Assembly (NCBI GenBank): GCA_034440495.1
Contig: JAWXCE010000034.1
Span: 1 to 64,000 of the forward strand
Direction of reading: 5' to 3'
Origin: JAWXCE01 sp034440495
Lineage (GTDB): Bacteria > Pseudomonadota > Alphaproteobacteria > Rhizobiales > Rhodomicrobiaceae
Length of the DNA: 64,000 nucleotides
The notes under the pieces were generated by a model. It was not told where the DNA came from. It was given only the letters and a program-made list of their open reading frames with translations, and searched no databases. Positions 27,032 to 35,684 of this stretch are shown in pieces. The translations under genes were made by a program, and so were the position numbers. Every line of letters starts with the position of its first letter. Position 1 is the stretch's first letter.

Positions 27032-27768
27032 TTGAAAAAATGGAAAGAAGAAGTAAATCAGATAGTTAATACTGTACGCGCTTCGCGTGGCGGCCACACT
27101 TTTCATGAACGTTGGGCAGCACGCAGAGCGCTGCAACTAATATTCCCGCAGGACCGCTTAAATGCAATCGCTATTGAGGGACTATCAACAAGCGAAACCG
27201 CTGATCCAGGCCTAGAGGCTGAAGAGGTCGCTGATCTCGTCCTATACTACGGGAACGGCGAAAACTTCGCTACTTCCGACATCGTGCAAACGGCGCAATT
27301 TAAATATAAAACTACTGGCGGTAACGTGACCGCGTCGTATCTACGCAAGACGATTGAAAAATTCTCTAGTTCGCTCGCAGGATATCTGATGGCGAGAGTA
27401 CCGATGCAATAGCGCAGGAACTTAAGAAACGTTGGCCGAAAGCCCAGAACATGGACTACTTTCCTGGTTTTGATCGGTATCGTAGAGAGCGGTCAGATCG
27501 ATACGAGTTCTATCGCGAGCATTTGCAAAAGCACGCTCTTTTAAACGCGGCAACTACACTGAGAAAATCGCTTTCAGTGGCTCGTTACAGCTATGACCAA
27601 CAAACGTTGTCACCTTTCAATGACTGGTTAAAGGACTACAATACGACGTTTGAAGACGGCTCTACGCTGGCCGATCATAAAGACCAAATGCCCGAAACCG
27701 CCAAAGTTAACTTTACAGGCCTACAAGCTGAGAAACAGCAGACAATCATTTGGCGATGTGTCTGGTAG
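27032..27768 (+). pseudogene. Broken gene resembling the N-terminal nuclease-like domain of STAND/NACHT defence proteins
   Basis: The first 126 codons read GGHTFHERWAARRALQLIFP, AIAIEGLSTSE, EEVADLVLYYGNGE and VQTAQFKYKTTGG, then YLRKTIEKFSSSLAGY. This layout (W/R-A-A-R-x-A-L, conserved acidic residue, Q-x-K-Y) resembles the PD-(D/E)xK-like, Cap4/DUF4297-type domain found at the N-terminus of some STAND ATPases. The frame stops at 27410-27412. A one-frame change at about 27393 joins it to ESTDAIAQELKKRW and a second block (to 27768) with YFPGFDRYRRERSDRYEF, which I do not recognise. No ATPase P-loop follows, so at best an N-terminal relic remains. The domain call is inference from general resemblance. 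Confidence 0.45.
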
Positions 27769-27853
27769 GAAGGCAGTCTACGTCGGAACCAGACCAGCAG
27801 GAAAGGCCTTCCGAATTTGGTTCGCGAAAAAGGCTTCGGCCACTGTTAACTAG

Positions 27854-28317
27854 TTTCATCGAAAATAATCTTCAATAGAAGCAAGCCGCTCATAATTCCT
27901 CCGCATCCACCGACGCGCGACTGGCCCCTGTAAAAGGCCGGGTTCGAAAGCAGATCGCCCGTCGTCGATAGGAACCGAGGGAGTTCTCCGCTCGTTCGTT
28001 TTCATCCGCAAAAGCATGGTGTAGGGTTCCAAGGGCGGCACACGCCTTTGTGTCGCGATCTAACGGCGATGACGTTCGGTCTGGATGGGGTCTTGGGGCA
28101 AGGGGCAGGAACGCCCTTCCCCAAGCGCGATGAAACGGCGGACGTTTTACCGGCGAAGCGAGGCTCAATGCCGTGGATTCGCCATGCCTGGGGGATGCAA
28201 CGGGGGTGCGCAGCGGCCCCCTTGCCAAGATGCGGGTACTACCCCGCACATCTTGCGTAAAATGATAGCGGCGTACCTTCTGGCAAACTGCTCTATTAGC
28301 AGACGCCTTATTGTGAC
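27854..28317. other. Gene-poor stretch with G+C-rich palindromes
   Basis: About 460 bases with no convincing gene on either strand. One clear hairpin is present: CAAGATG (28226-28232) and CATCTTG (28249-28255), with an inner GCGGG/CCCGC pairing. Upstream, 28095-28130 contains a second G/C-rich imperfect palindrome (CTTGGGG...CCCCAAG). Its composition differs from the A+T-rich sequence at 26.9-27.0 kb, suggesting a junction of pieces of different origin. Confidence 0.45.
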
Positions 28318-29361
28318 TTAATAACTAAAGTGACTATTATACCGATTAATTAGCCAAGGCTTGATCTGATCACGCAAAGTACTAAAACGATGGTCGGTTG
28401 GAAAGCCGTCGTAGTTGGGTTCACCCAAAGTGGTCGCGCAATCGAGGAGGGTACGAATAGCGGACTGTGAAAACACTACTTCATCAAACTCTTGGTTGTG
28501 TATGCCATTGGCAATTGAGCGCCCTTCTACGGAAATGAGTGGAGGTCGCCATGCGAGGTCGTATGTATCCGCGGTAAAAACAAACGCCCAACTCTTGCGC
28601 ATCCATATGTCTGGTGGATTTGCAAAGAAATACGGTACCGCCTGCCGCAGGCCTATTGCTTTACACGCGGCGCGAATTAGAAAGCGCATCGGAACAGCAT
28701 TAACGCGTGGCATTGTCTTCCAAGAGGCATTGAGATGCTGTTGAAGATTGGGAAGCGCTTCTGCAATCTCCCACGTTTTTAGGCCAGTCACTGTCATCAG
28801 CCTTTGCCGATATGCAAGAGCTTCTCCTGGTTCGCAAGTTGCCAAATTTCGTTTGGGTAGACCGACCTGTGGCAGAGCCTTAAGAAGACGCCGAAAGCGC
28901 CGCGACGGTAGCACGTCATCCCACGAAAACACCTTGCCTGGATCGACCGGCGTCATCGGTGGAAGACGTGGGTTTAGGGCCAGATCTGCAACTACGGCAA
29001 AAGCGGAAAGTGGGTCACCATGGTCGCTTGCATGCAAAGCGAGCGATTCATTAAAGGCACGAATAGCTGTGACATAGAGTTGGCTTGGATCATCGAGGTG
29101 ACCCTGCATAAGAGCGGAGGCGCGTTGGGCAAGTGTTGCCCGCAACGTGGACTCATCATTTTCTGAGATATTCGGTACGCGTTCAGCCACTGTGAGCTGC
29201 GCCACCACTGCCAAGCCTTCTTCAATAGCTGCCGCACTGAGAGAGGTGTCATCGTCACAAAAGTCGAAGTCCTCGTAAGAGGCAACCCGGCACTCTTTCA
29301 ACGTCTTTAGAGAATGCCCCAAATCAAACGGCTTCGATAACTCATTGACAGCAAGCGCCAT
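28318..29361 (-). CDS. Hypothetical protein, accessory island
   Basis: I do not recognise this protein. The frame is open for 400 codons, but the first 50 or so overlap the end of the truncated DUF899 gene and look non-coding, so I start at the ATG at 29361 (347 residues). It is soluble, with helix-rich middle (EAIAEALPNLQQHLN type segments) and tryptophan/aromatic clusters near the end (IWMRKSWAFVFTADTYDLAW). There is no signal peptide, membrane helix or nucleotide-binding motif. No clear ribosome site was seen, so the start is uncertain. It lies beside gene fragments in the island. Confidence 0.5.
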   Translation of the reverse strand: MALAVNELSKPFDLGHSLKTLKECRVASYEDFDFCDDDTSLSAAAIEEGLAVVAQLTVAERVPNISENDESTLRATLAQRASALMQGHLDDPSQLYVTAIRAFNESLALHASDHGDPLSAFAVVADLALNPRLPPMTPVDPGKVFSWDDVLPSRRFRRLLKALPQVGLPKRNLATCEPGEALAYRQRLMTVTGLKTWEIAEALPNLQQHLNASWKTMPRVNAVPMRFLIRAACKAIGLRQAVPYFFANPPDIWMRKSWAFVFTADTYDLAWRPPLISVEGRSIANGIHNQEFDEVVFSQSAIRTLLDCATTLGEPNYDGFPTDHRFSTLRDQIKPWLINRYNSHFSY

Positions 29362-29476
29362 CAAAAAAGCGCTGTTTTCACTGCTAGAAGGCTTGTTTAT
29401 TCCAAATCGTAATGACCCGCTCAGCGACGAAGTTATCCAGCACAGTTCTGCACATACTGCCGAAACACGGGAACAG

Positions 29477-29800
29477 TTAGTGTTCAAACATCGGGCATGG
29501 CCGCTCACGCTGCGGGCCATACATCCAAAAATATGTGACGAGAGTCTCCTTGTCGGCGAACAGGTCTAGCAGACCGACATCGGCACCGTTGGCATCGTGG
29601 AAGCGATAGTCTTTCTTAACTTTCGGTCCCTGAGGAAGTGAGCGACGCTGTTCGGCCAGCCGTGTCATCTGGCGGCGGAATTTTATTTCCTCGGCAAGCA
29701 GGGCGCGACGTGCGACGCTATAATGATCGCTTTGGCCAGGAAAAGGGTTATTCACCTTATCGGCGAGTTTCTCAGCGGTCACGAGCGCTTTCGCTGTCAT
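29477..29800 (-). pseudogene. DUF899 (thioredoxin-like) family protein, truncated
   Basis: The product matches the N-terminal half of DUF899 proteins: YSVARRALLAEEIKFRRQ, RLAEQRRSLPQGPKVKKDY, LLDLFADKETLVTYFWMYG and RPCPM. Full-length family members run to about 230-260 residues; here the frame ends MFEH-stop at residue 107, in the middle of the CPxC-like site, and unrelated sequence follows. The ATG at 29800 has a GGAG motif 7 bases upstream. The family reaction is unknown; a redox role is suggested by the fold. Confidence 0.75.
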
Positions 29801-29812
29801 AACGATCTCCAC

Positions 29813-30424
29813 CTCTGAGGGGTTGGCCGCGAAGGGGATGAATCTCAGAGTATCCGCCCGCGATCATTCTGCAGTAACAACCCATGGCGACTCCGAAAGG
29901 TTCGCTTTCAGTACCAATTTAATATGTGGGCGATCGGCTTCACCCCGCAGTCAGCGGCTGTTCTGGCTTTCCGCTTCACCGAAAACGCCAAGCGTTTGGT
30001 ATGAATGGCACCCGAAATGTCACGATTTATAGCGTATCGAACCGATTATCAGCCCCACAGCTCACGTTAACCATTTTTTACCTTTATACAGCGGTTTAAG
30101 ACAGACATCGTAACCTACTGATGCAATTAAAACTTTACGCAATTTTTATGCCTAAGTGCTTGAAAACGTTAACACTTTCTTTATTGCCACGATTCTCAAG
30201 ATCAGCGACAATCCATCCATCAAAGAAACTCAATAAAAACGCGGCAAGCCCGAATGTATCGGTACGCGATCCGCTTAGACAACCATATACCTTTGTGCTC
30301 TATGGCATTGAGGACAGGATTACTGCGTCAAATGCCAGTATAGGACAGTATTCCTTGACTGTTCTTAATTTGTTCTATATATCTTTATCCAGTTTAGTGG
30401 CGGAAAGCAAGAGGAGTCCGAAGC
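29813..30424. other. Intergenic stretch with no supported gene
   Basis: About 610 bases. A plus-strand frame from 30121 to 30510 exists, but it runs out of frame over the start of the next gene and looks like chance. On the minus strand, 30285-30150 carries a 45-codon open stretch reading AAFLLSFFDGWIVADLENRG, which has no start codon and could be the end of a lost gene. No RNA or terminator was seen. Confidence 0.35.
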
Positions 30425-30760
30425 GTGACCGACGAAATACAGACGGGCTCCTATGCCCACATAGACAAAACCAACAGCGAACAGCCGGGTTTTCCTCCGC
30501 TGGAGCTTGATCCCGCCAAATACCTCTCTGACATGGCGGACTTCGATATGACCGAGACGCAAAAGGTCGAGCTTCTTCGCACCTTATGGTCGATCATGCG
30601 CTCGTTTGTCGAGCTTGGCTTCTCCGTGGATATCTGTGCGCAACTTCTGACACAGGTCCAAGACCACTCGGAGACAAGCGCTGCCGGTGTAGAACCCGAC
30701 CCTTCATCAGCTACGGAGACGCTATCCGACAACACGACGACTAGAGAGGAAACACCATGA
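30425..30760 (+). CDS. Small hypothetical protein coupled to the recombinase gene
   Basis: A 111-residue acidic protein with one helical core (DFDMTETQKVELLRTLWSIM, FVELGFSVDICAQLL) and a disordered Ser/Thr/Glu-rich tail. It has no named family that I can give, but small proteins of this kind commonly precede serine recombinase genes in alphaproteobacterial islands. Its stop overlaps the recombinase start (ATGA), so it is probably translated with it and may be an accessory or directionality factor; that role is inference. Confidence 0.65.
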   Translation: MTDEIQTGSYAHIDKTNSEQPGFPPLELDPAKYLSDMADFDMTETQKVELLRTLWSIMRSFVELGFSVDICAQLLTQVQDHSETSAAGVEPDPSSATETLSDNTTTREETP

Positions 30761-32400
30761 GCGAGAAAGGACAAAAACAGGCTGTTATCTACTGCCGCGT
30801 ATCAAACGCAAAACAGGTTCGTGAGGGCGACGGCCTTAACTCGCAAGAAACCCGCTGACGCGAGTTTGCCAAGGGCAAAAACTACACCGTATTGCAGACC
30901 TTCAAGGACGATGTGTCCGGCAAACTGACCCAGCGTCCGGCTATGAAGGCAATGCTCGCGTTCTTGAAGAGCCGCCGGAGCGGCGGCACGGTCGTTATTA
31001 TCGACGATGTGTCGCGCCTGGCGCGCGGTATCGCGGCGCATCTCGAACTCCGGGCGTCCATCGCCAAAGCCGGTGGGATTCTCGAATCCCCTTCCATCGA
31101 GTTTGGCGACGATTCCGACTCGCAATTGGTCGAGCATCTTCTCGCCAGCGTCTCCCAGCATCAGCGCCAGAAAAACGGCGAGCAGACCAAAAACAGAATG
31201 CGGGCGCGTATTCTGAACGGGTATTGGGTGTTTAAGGCTCCGAGTGGATATCTCTACCAGCGCGTGTCCGGCCAAGGGCGCGTGCTTATCAGGGATGACA
31301 AAGTTTCCTGTGTCATCGAGGAAGCCCTAGAGGGGTTCGCTTCGGGACGGTTCGACACGCAGGCGGATGTGGCGCGGTTTTTACAAGATCATCCTTTGTA
31401 TACCAAGGACGCCAGCGGGCTGGTTCGCCGCCAGCGCGTGGCCGATCTGTTGCGATCCCCCGTCTATGCCGGTTATGTCGAGGCTCCGGATTGGGGCGTG
31501 AGCCTCAGGAAGGGGCAGCATGAGGGTTTGATTGGGTTCGAAGTGTTCCAGAAGAACCAGGATCGTTTGAATGGAGTGAACAGGACGCCCAAGCGGTCCA
31601 ATCTCAATGAGGGATTTCCGCTTCGCGGCTATGTCTGCTGCGCGGTGTGCGAGACGCCGTATACATCCTGTTGGTCTACGGGGTCGCACGGGCGATATCC
31701 TTATTATCTGTGCCAGAAGCGCGGCTGCGAAATGTACGGCAAATCCATCCGGCGGGACGATCTCGAAGGCGCGTTCGAGGCTTTGCTTCTAACGGTCAAG
31801 CCAAGCGCGAGCCTATTCAAGGTCGCCCGCGCGATGTTTGAAGAGCTATGGGATCGTCGTATGTCTCAAGGCAAGGTTCAAGCCAAAGCGCTGGCGTCCC
31901 AACTTGCCAAGATCGAAAAGCAGGTCGCGCAATTGCTGGAGCGGGTAATGGATGCCCGGGTGCCAACCGTCATCGCAGCCTATGAAAACAAAATTGAAGC
32001 TCTGGAAAAAAGCAAGCTGTTGATTTGTGAAAAACTAGGCTCGCAAGGCGCTCCGAAAAGCACATTCGAGAAATCGCTAGAACGAGCCATGGAGTTTTTG
32101 TCAAACCCTTGGAATCTCTGGAGTTCCGGGCGATTGGAGGACCGTCGCACGGTGCTTAAACTCGTGTTTGCCAAGCCTTTGTATTACAACAAGAATACAG
32201 GCTATCGAACGGCTGATTTATCGTTGCCGTTCAAGATGTTAGGCCAGAATATACACGGTGAAAACCTGATGGTGCGGTCAAGAGGACTCGAACCTCCACG
32301 GGTTGCCCCACAGCGACCTCAACGCTGCGCGTCTACCAATTCCGCCATGACCGCATACGATAAAACACTCCTCTTAAAGGGCATTTTGAATCGAGAATGA
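30757..32400 (+). pseudogene. Large serine recombinase (site-specific integrase) with in-frame UGA
   Basis: The N-terminus VIYCRVSNAKQ carries the nucleophilic serine (Ser16) of serine recombinases. At 30856-30858 an in-frame TGA follows LNSQETR, where relatives usually have Cys or Arg (ETRCREFA). The same frame then continues to the end: RPAMKAMLAFLK, VVIIDDVSRLARG, the recombinase domain, a zinc ribbon (CCAVCETPY ... LCQKRGC) and a coiled coil. The UGA separates the catalytic serine from everything else, so the enzyme is inactive unless the stop is read through. The last 45 codons run across tRNA-Leu on the other strand, as expected if the element integrated at the tRNA 3' end. Confidence 0.88.
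32270..32354 (-). tRNA. tRNA-Leu (GAG)
   Basis: The minus strand folds as a class II tRNA: acceptor GCGGTCA/TGACCGC, anticodon stem CAGCG/CGCTG around loop TTGAGGT with anticodon GAG, a long variable arm (TGGGGCAACCCG) and a T-arm with GGTTCGAGTCC. CCA is encoded. The serine recombinase gene runs over its 3' end, so this tRNA is the probable integration target of the island to its left. Confidence 0.95.
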
Positions 32401-32650
32401 TGTGGTATCAAAGCTAGTCGCCCAATGCAAGCGGATGACTTGCTGACTAGAGGCAATTGCCGATATCCGCTGGTCCGCCGCAAACAGTGGCGAACCAGCC
32501 GGACAATCGATCGCAAAACAAACGGGCCGCTAGACTTTACGCGGTGCAAGGTCGTCTAGCCGCCCTTACGCGGGACACAAGCTAGACTATGATGCGATGG
32601 AGTTACAATTCGGTAAAGTAAACCAAAGCTACTGAAAGTTATCTCATAAA

Positions 32651-33298
32651 ATGCCGCGTTTCGATATTCCGTTGTCGGGTTGGGCTATCAGCGTGGCGCC
32701 GGTCGGTTACCAGGAAGCGGTTGCCGCCATGGAGCTTCGAGCCGACGCTATTGCGAACGGTGCCGCTCCCGAGCTGATCTGGCTGTTGGAGCATCCGCCG
32801 CTCTACACAGCTGGCACAAGCGCCAACCCAGCGGACTTGATCGACGGGCGCTTTCCCGTATATAAGACAGGGCGCGGCGGACAATATACCTATCACGGCC
32901 CGGGTCAGCGTATCGCCTACGTGATGTTAGACCTGAATAGGCGCGGCCGCGATGTGCGCGCTTTTGTGGCTACGCTGCAAAATGTTGTTATCTCGGCGCT
33001 GGCGGAGTTCGGAGTGCGCGGTGAAGCGCGCGAGGACCGCCCCGGCGTGTGGGTGGCTTGCGACGGGCGCGAGGATAAAATTGCCGCCATCGGGGTGCGC
33101 GTGCGGCGATGGGTGACATTTCACGGCCTAAGCGTAAACGTCGCGCCCGACCTATCGCATTACGCCGGGATCGTGCCGTGCGGCCTCCGCGAGCACGGCG
33201 TCACAAGCTTGCACGCGCTTGGCGTTTCCGCCACGATGCCCGAGTTCGACAACGCGTTGCACCGCGCCTTCAACGCTATTCTTGTGTTTGGCAACTAA
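32651..33298 (+). CDS. lipB: Octanoyl-[acyl-carrier-protein]:protein N-octanoyltransferase
   Basis: LipB moves the octanoyl group from acyl carrier protein to lipoyl domains, the first step of lipoate synthesis. The 215-residue protein has LLEHPPLYTAGTSA, RGGQYTYHGPGQ, the catalytic Lys143 (DKIAAIGV) and catalytic Cys177 in IVPCGLREHGVTSL. It is complete, and no lesion is seen. It stands alone between tRNA-Leu and the sulfotransferase operon, marking the return to core sequence on the right of the island. Confidence 0.97.
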   Translation: MPRFDIPLSGWAISVAPVGYQEAVAAMELRADAIANGAAPELIWLLEHPPLYTAGTSANPADLIDGRFPVYKTGRGGQYTYHGPGQRIAYVMLDLNRRGRDVRAFVATLQNVVISALAEFGVRGEAREDRPGVWVACDGREDKIAAIGVRVRRWVTFHGLSVNVAPDLSHYAGIVPCGLREHGVTSLHALGVSATMPEFDNALHRAFNAILVFGN

Positions 33299-33300
33299 AG

Positions 33301-33596
33301 ATTAAAACAATTCCTGAGTTTACTTTAGAGTTAATTGCTTTGGACCCCGAAGCAAAGGCTTTGCAACCATTTCAGTGGGCGGAACCCGAGATCGGACGTC
33401 GGCACAAGATCGGCGGTCAACCAACATTTGTGCAAAAACTGAAACGCCGTTTTGTATTCATTGTCACACAAGAATGAGTTTTTACGCCCAGCTTGACTCG
33501 CTAAGCGATGAATACCAGCTTGGCGACTACGGTATGGTTTACATATTTATTTGTTTTGATTGTTTCTCGACGCATTCGTTTATTCAGTCTAATTAG
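33301..33596 (+). pseudogene. DUF1963-like (YwqG-type) protein, 5'-truncated and frameshifted
   Basis: The first frame reads FQWAEPEIGRRHKIGGQPTFVQ, and the second, one frame over from about 33435, reads TETPFCIHCHTRMSFYAQLDS and YGMVYIFICFDCFSTHSFIQ. Together these make the C-terminal half of a DUF1963/YwqG-type protein (H-x-x-G-G-x-P motif, then two C-x-x-C pairs). The frame change falls in a run of five A residues. No start codon lies in frame upstream before lipB, so the 5' part is also gone. Confidence 0.65.
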
Positions 33597-33602
33597 CAAC
33601 TG

Positions 33603-34295
33603 CTAAAACCGGTAGCCGAAGTGTTTAATTTCGGGCGCGTACCAGTCGGCGACGATAGCGCGAGTCTCGTCCGTGTAAAAGTCGCGATAAGGGCGCTGGT
33701 CGCCGCTGCGGTATTGGCCTTTGGCGCGGGGTAAATTGAGCGGCTGGATGATGCCGACCTGCGCCAGCGCCTTCGCCACATCCTCCGCCAGATTGTCGAA
33801 CTGGCAGACGAAATCCGCCTCCACCTTGCCGTCAATCGAGTAAACATGGAAGTTTTTCAGCCGCGCGATGCGCTCCTCGCTCATGAACTCCTCCACCGTT
33901 ATGTCGGCGCGGCGTTTCTTGCGCTTGCGGTATTTGTAAAGCGAAATCTGCCGATCCCACGGGTTTCGCTCCACCGAGAATTTGAAATACGACTTCCAGA
34001 CCTGCTCGCCTATCTCCGCGCGGATTTTCTCCGCCGGCATATGATGCCAGAAGCGCGCACGATTGGTGCGATCCTTGTACAAATTCAGCGGTCGCAACAT
34101 GGTTTTGTACCATGGAACGTTCGGCAGCCGCCAATGCTGTGGCCCCCTTCCCTGACGCAGATGCTCGTCCGTGCTGCTTACCGGCGTGATAATGTCGTCC
34201 GGCCCGCAAAAGGACGAGAGCGCGCATTCGATGCTCGTGCCCGCCGTTTTCTGGGTTTTCAGGAAAATGAACTTGTGCTCATGGCAGACAATCAT
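33603..34295 (-). CDS. Sulfotransferase family protein, copy 1 of 3
   Basis: The 230-residue protein has the PAPS-binding 5'-phosphosulfate loop KTQKTAGTSIE (residues 13-23), a GxxDIITPVS segment, and the 3'-phosphate motif FSVERNPWDRQIS near residue 110. This is the Sulfotransfer_2-type fold, which transfers sulfate from PAPS to carbohydrate hydroxyls or amines. There is no signal peptide or membrane anchor, so it acts in the cytoplasm. It is the last gene of a four-gene minus-strand operon (sulfatase and three sulfotransferases) and starts 8 bases after copy 2 ends. The acceptor is unknown; a glycan or glycolipid is likely. Confidence 0.85.
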   Translation of the reverse strand: MIVCHEHKFIFLKTQKTAGTSIECALSSFCGPDDIITPVSSTDEHLRQGRGPQHWRLPNVPWYKTMLRPLNLYKDRTNRARFWHHMPAEKIRAEIGEQVWKSYFKFSVERNPWDRQISLYKYRKRKKRRADITVEEFMSEERIARLKNFHVYSIDGKVEADFVCQFDNLAEDVAKALAQVGIIQPLNLPRAKGQYRSGDQRPYRDFYTDETRAIVADWYAPEIKHFGYRF

Positions 34296-34303
34296 GGCGG
34301 GCC

Positions 34304-34993
34304 TTAAAACTCATATCCCATGGCTTCAATTTCTCGCGCGTACCAGCGGGCGACGATGGCGCGGGTTTCTCCATTATAATAATCGCGGTAATGGCGGCGC
34401 TCCGTTTTGCGCGCCCCGCCTTTCGCGCGCGGCAGCGTCACCTCGCCAGATACGCCCGCCTGTTCCAGCGCAGACTTCACCTCGGCGCGCAAATCTTCGT
34501 AGCGGCAAACCCTATCCACCGCCACCGCGCCGTCAAGCGAATACATATAAAAGTTATTGCCCCGCGCCAGGTCTTCGCGGCGCATGAACTCGTTGAATGG
34601 GAGACGCGCCGCATCATCCCGTTGGCGCCAATAGTAAATCGATACCTGCCTATCCCACGGATTGCGCTCAACGGTAAATTTGTAGTACTTCCGCCAAATC
34701 TCGTTCCCGACGCGCGCTTTAATTTCATCGGCTGGCATGTGATTATAGTAATGCCCCTTGTGTTTGCGGCCCTTGAACATGCCGAGCTTCCGGCCCGCGC
34801 TTTTCCACCACGGATTAACGTTTACATTCCAATTCTGCGGGCCTCGCCCGAGCCGCAGCGCCTCGTCCACCTTGCTGACCGGCGTGATGATGTCGTCCGG
34901 CCCGCAAAAGGCCGAAAGCCCGCACTCAACGCTCGTGCCAGCCGTCTTGCCAGTCTTGATGAAAATGAACTTATGCGCGTGGCTAACAATCAT
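34304..34993 (-). CDS. Sulfotransferase family protein, copy 2 of 3
   Basis: The 229-residue paralog of its neighbours carries KTGKTAGTSVECGLSAF, CGPDDIITPVSK and FTVERNPWDRQVSIYYWRQR, and the same end GETRAIVARWYAREIEAMGYEF. I start at the ATG giving MIVSHAHKF, because both neighbouring copies begin in the same way (MIVCHEHKF, MIVSHQHKF); this leaves a 4-base gap after copy 3. By eye the three copies align over their whole length with clear divergence in the middle, so they arose by old tandem duplication and probably differ in acceptor. Confidence 0.85.
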   Translation of the reverse strand: MIVSHAHKFIFIKTGKTAGTSVECGLSAFCGPDDIITPVSKVDEALRLGRGPQNWNVNVNPWWKSAGRKLGMFKGRKHKGHYYNHMPADEIKARVGNEIWRKYYKFTVERNPWDRQVSIYYWRQRDDAARLPFNEFMRREDLARGNNFYMYSLDGAVAVDRVCRYEDLRAEVKSALEQAGVSGEVTLPRAKGGARKTERRHYRDYYNGETRAIVARWYAREIEAMGYEF

Positions 34994-34997
34994 CGGC

Positions 34998-35684
34998 TCA
35001 ATACTCATAGCCGACGGCTTTGATTTCCGGCGCGTACCAGTCGGCCACGATCGCCTGCGTTTCGTCATCGTAGTATTCTCGATAATGCCTGCCGCCGCCC
35101 GCTACGGTTTTCGTCCTCGGGAGCGTTAGCGTCTGATGAACCCCAACCGTTACAAGGGCTTCGGCCAGATTTTCTGCTAGCGTTTCGTACTGGACCAGAA
35201 AGTCCACGGCAAGCGCATCGCCGATCATAAAAATCTCGTGGTTATTGCGCCGCGCACCACGCTCCTTAGACATGAACTGAGCGAAGCTTGGAGGCTTGGG
35301 CAGATTTTTCGTCCGCCATCGATAGAAGGAGACCTGCCGATCCCAAGGGTTGCGGCTGATGGCGAATTTGAAATAGCGGCCCCAGACATCGCTGCCGAGT
35401 TGATCGCGCACCTCGGCTGCTGTCATGTGATTGTAGTAGTGGCCCCGATGCTTGCGGCCCTTCTGGAAAAATCCCATTGCCCGCAGTGTATTTTTCCAAT
35501 GCGGATTGAAGTTTACATCCCAGTTTTGCGGCCCGCGACCCTGACGCTTGGCTTCATCCTGCTCGCTGACCGGGGTGATGATGTCGTCCGGCCCGCACAA
35601 CGCGGAAAGCGCACATTCAACGCTGGTGCCGGCCGTCTTGCGCGTTTTAAGAAATATGAACTTGTGCTGATGACTAACGATCAT
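34998..35684 (-). CDS. Sulfotransferase family protein, copy 3 of 3
   Basis: The 228-residue protein has the PAPS loop KTRKTAGTSVECALSAL, CGPDDIITPVSEQD, and FAISRNPWDRQVSFYRWR as the 3'-phosphate motif. It is the first sulfotransferase of the operon; its ATG overlaps the sulfatase stop (ATGA), so the two are translationally coupled. Like its paralogs it has no export signal. Confidence 0.85.
   Translation of the reverse strand: MIVSHQHKFIFLKTRKTAGTSVECALSALCGPDDIITPVSEQDEAKRQGRGPQNWDVNFNPHWKNTLRAMGFFQKGRKHRGHYYNHMTAAEVRDQLGSDVWGRYFKFAISRNPWDRQVSFYRWRTKNLPKPPSFAQFMSKERGARRNNHEIFMIGDALAVDFLVQYETLAENLAEALVTVGVHQTLTLPRTKTVAGGGRHYREYYDDETQAIVADWYAPEIKAVGYEY

Noticed and set aside
16877..30858. 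Reassignment of UGA to an amino acid
   Set aside because: rlmE, ilvD and other core genes end in UGA at the expected C-terminus, so UGA is a normal stop here.
32529..32590. GCTAGAC repeated in inverted and direct orientation upstream of lipB
   Set aside because: Seven-base arms 18 bases apart with one further direct copy are too short to call a regulatory element without comparison.
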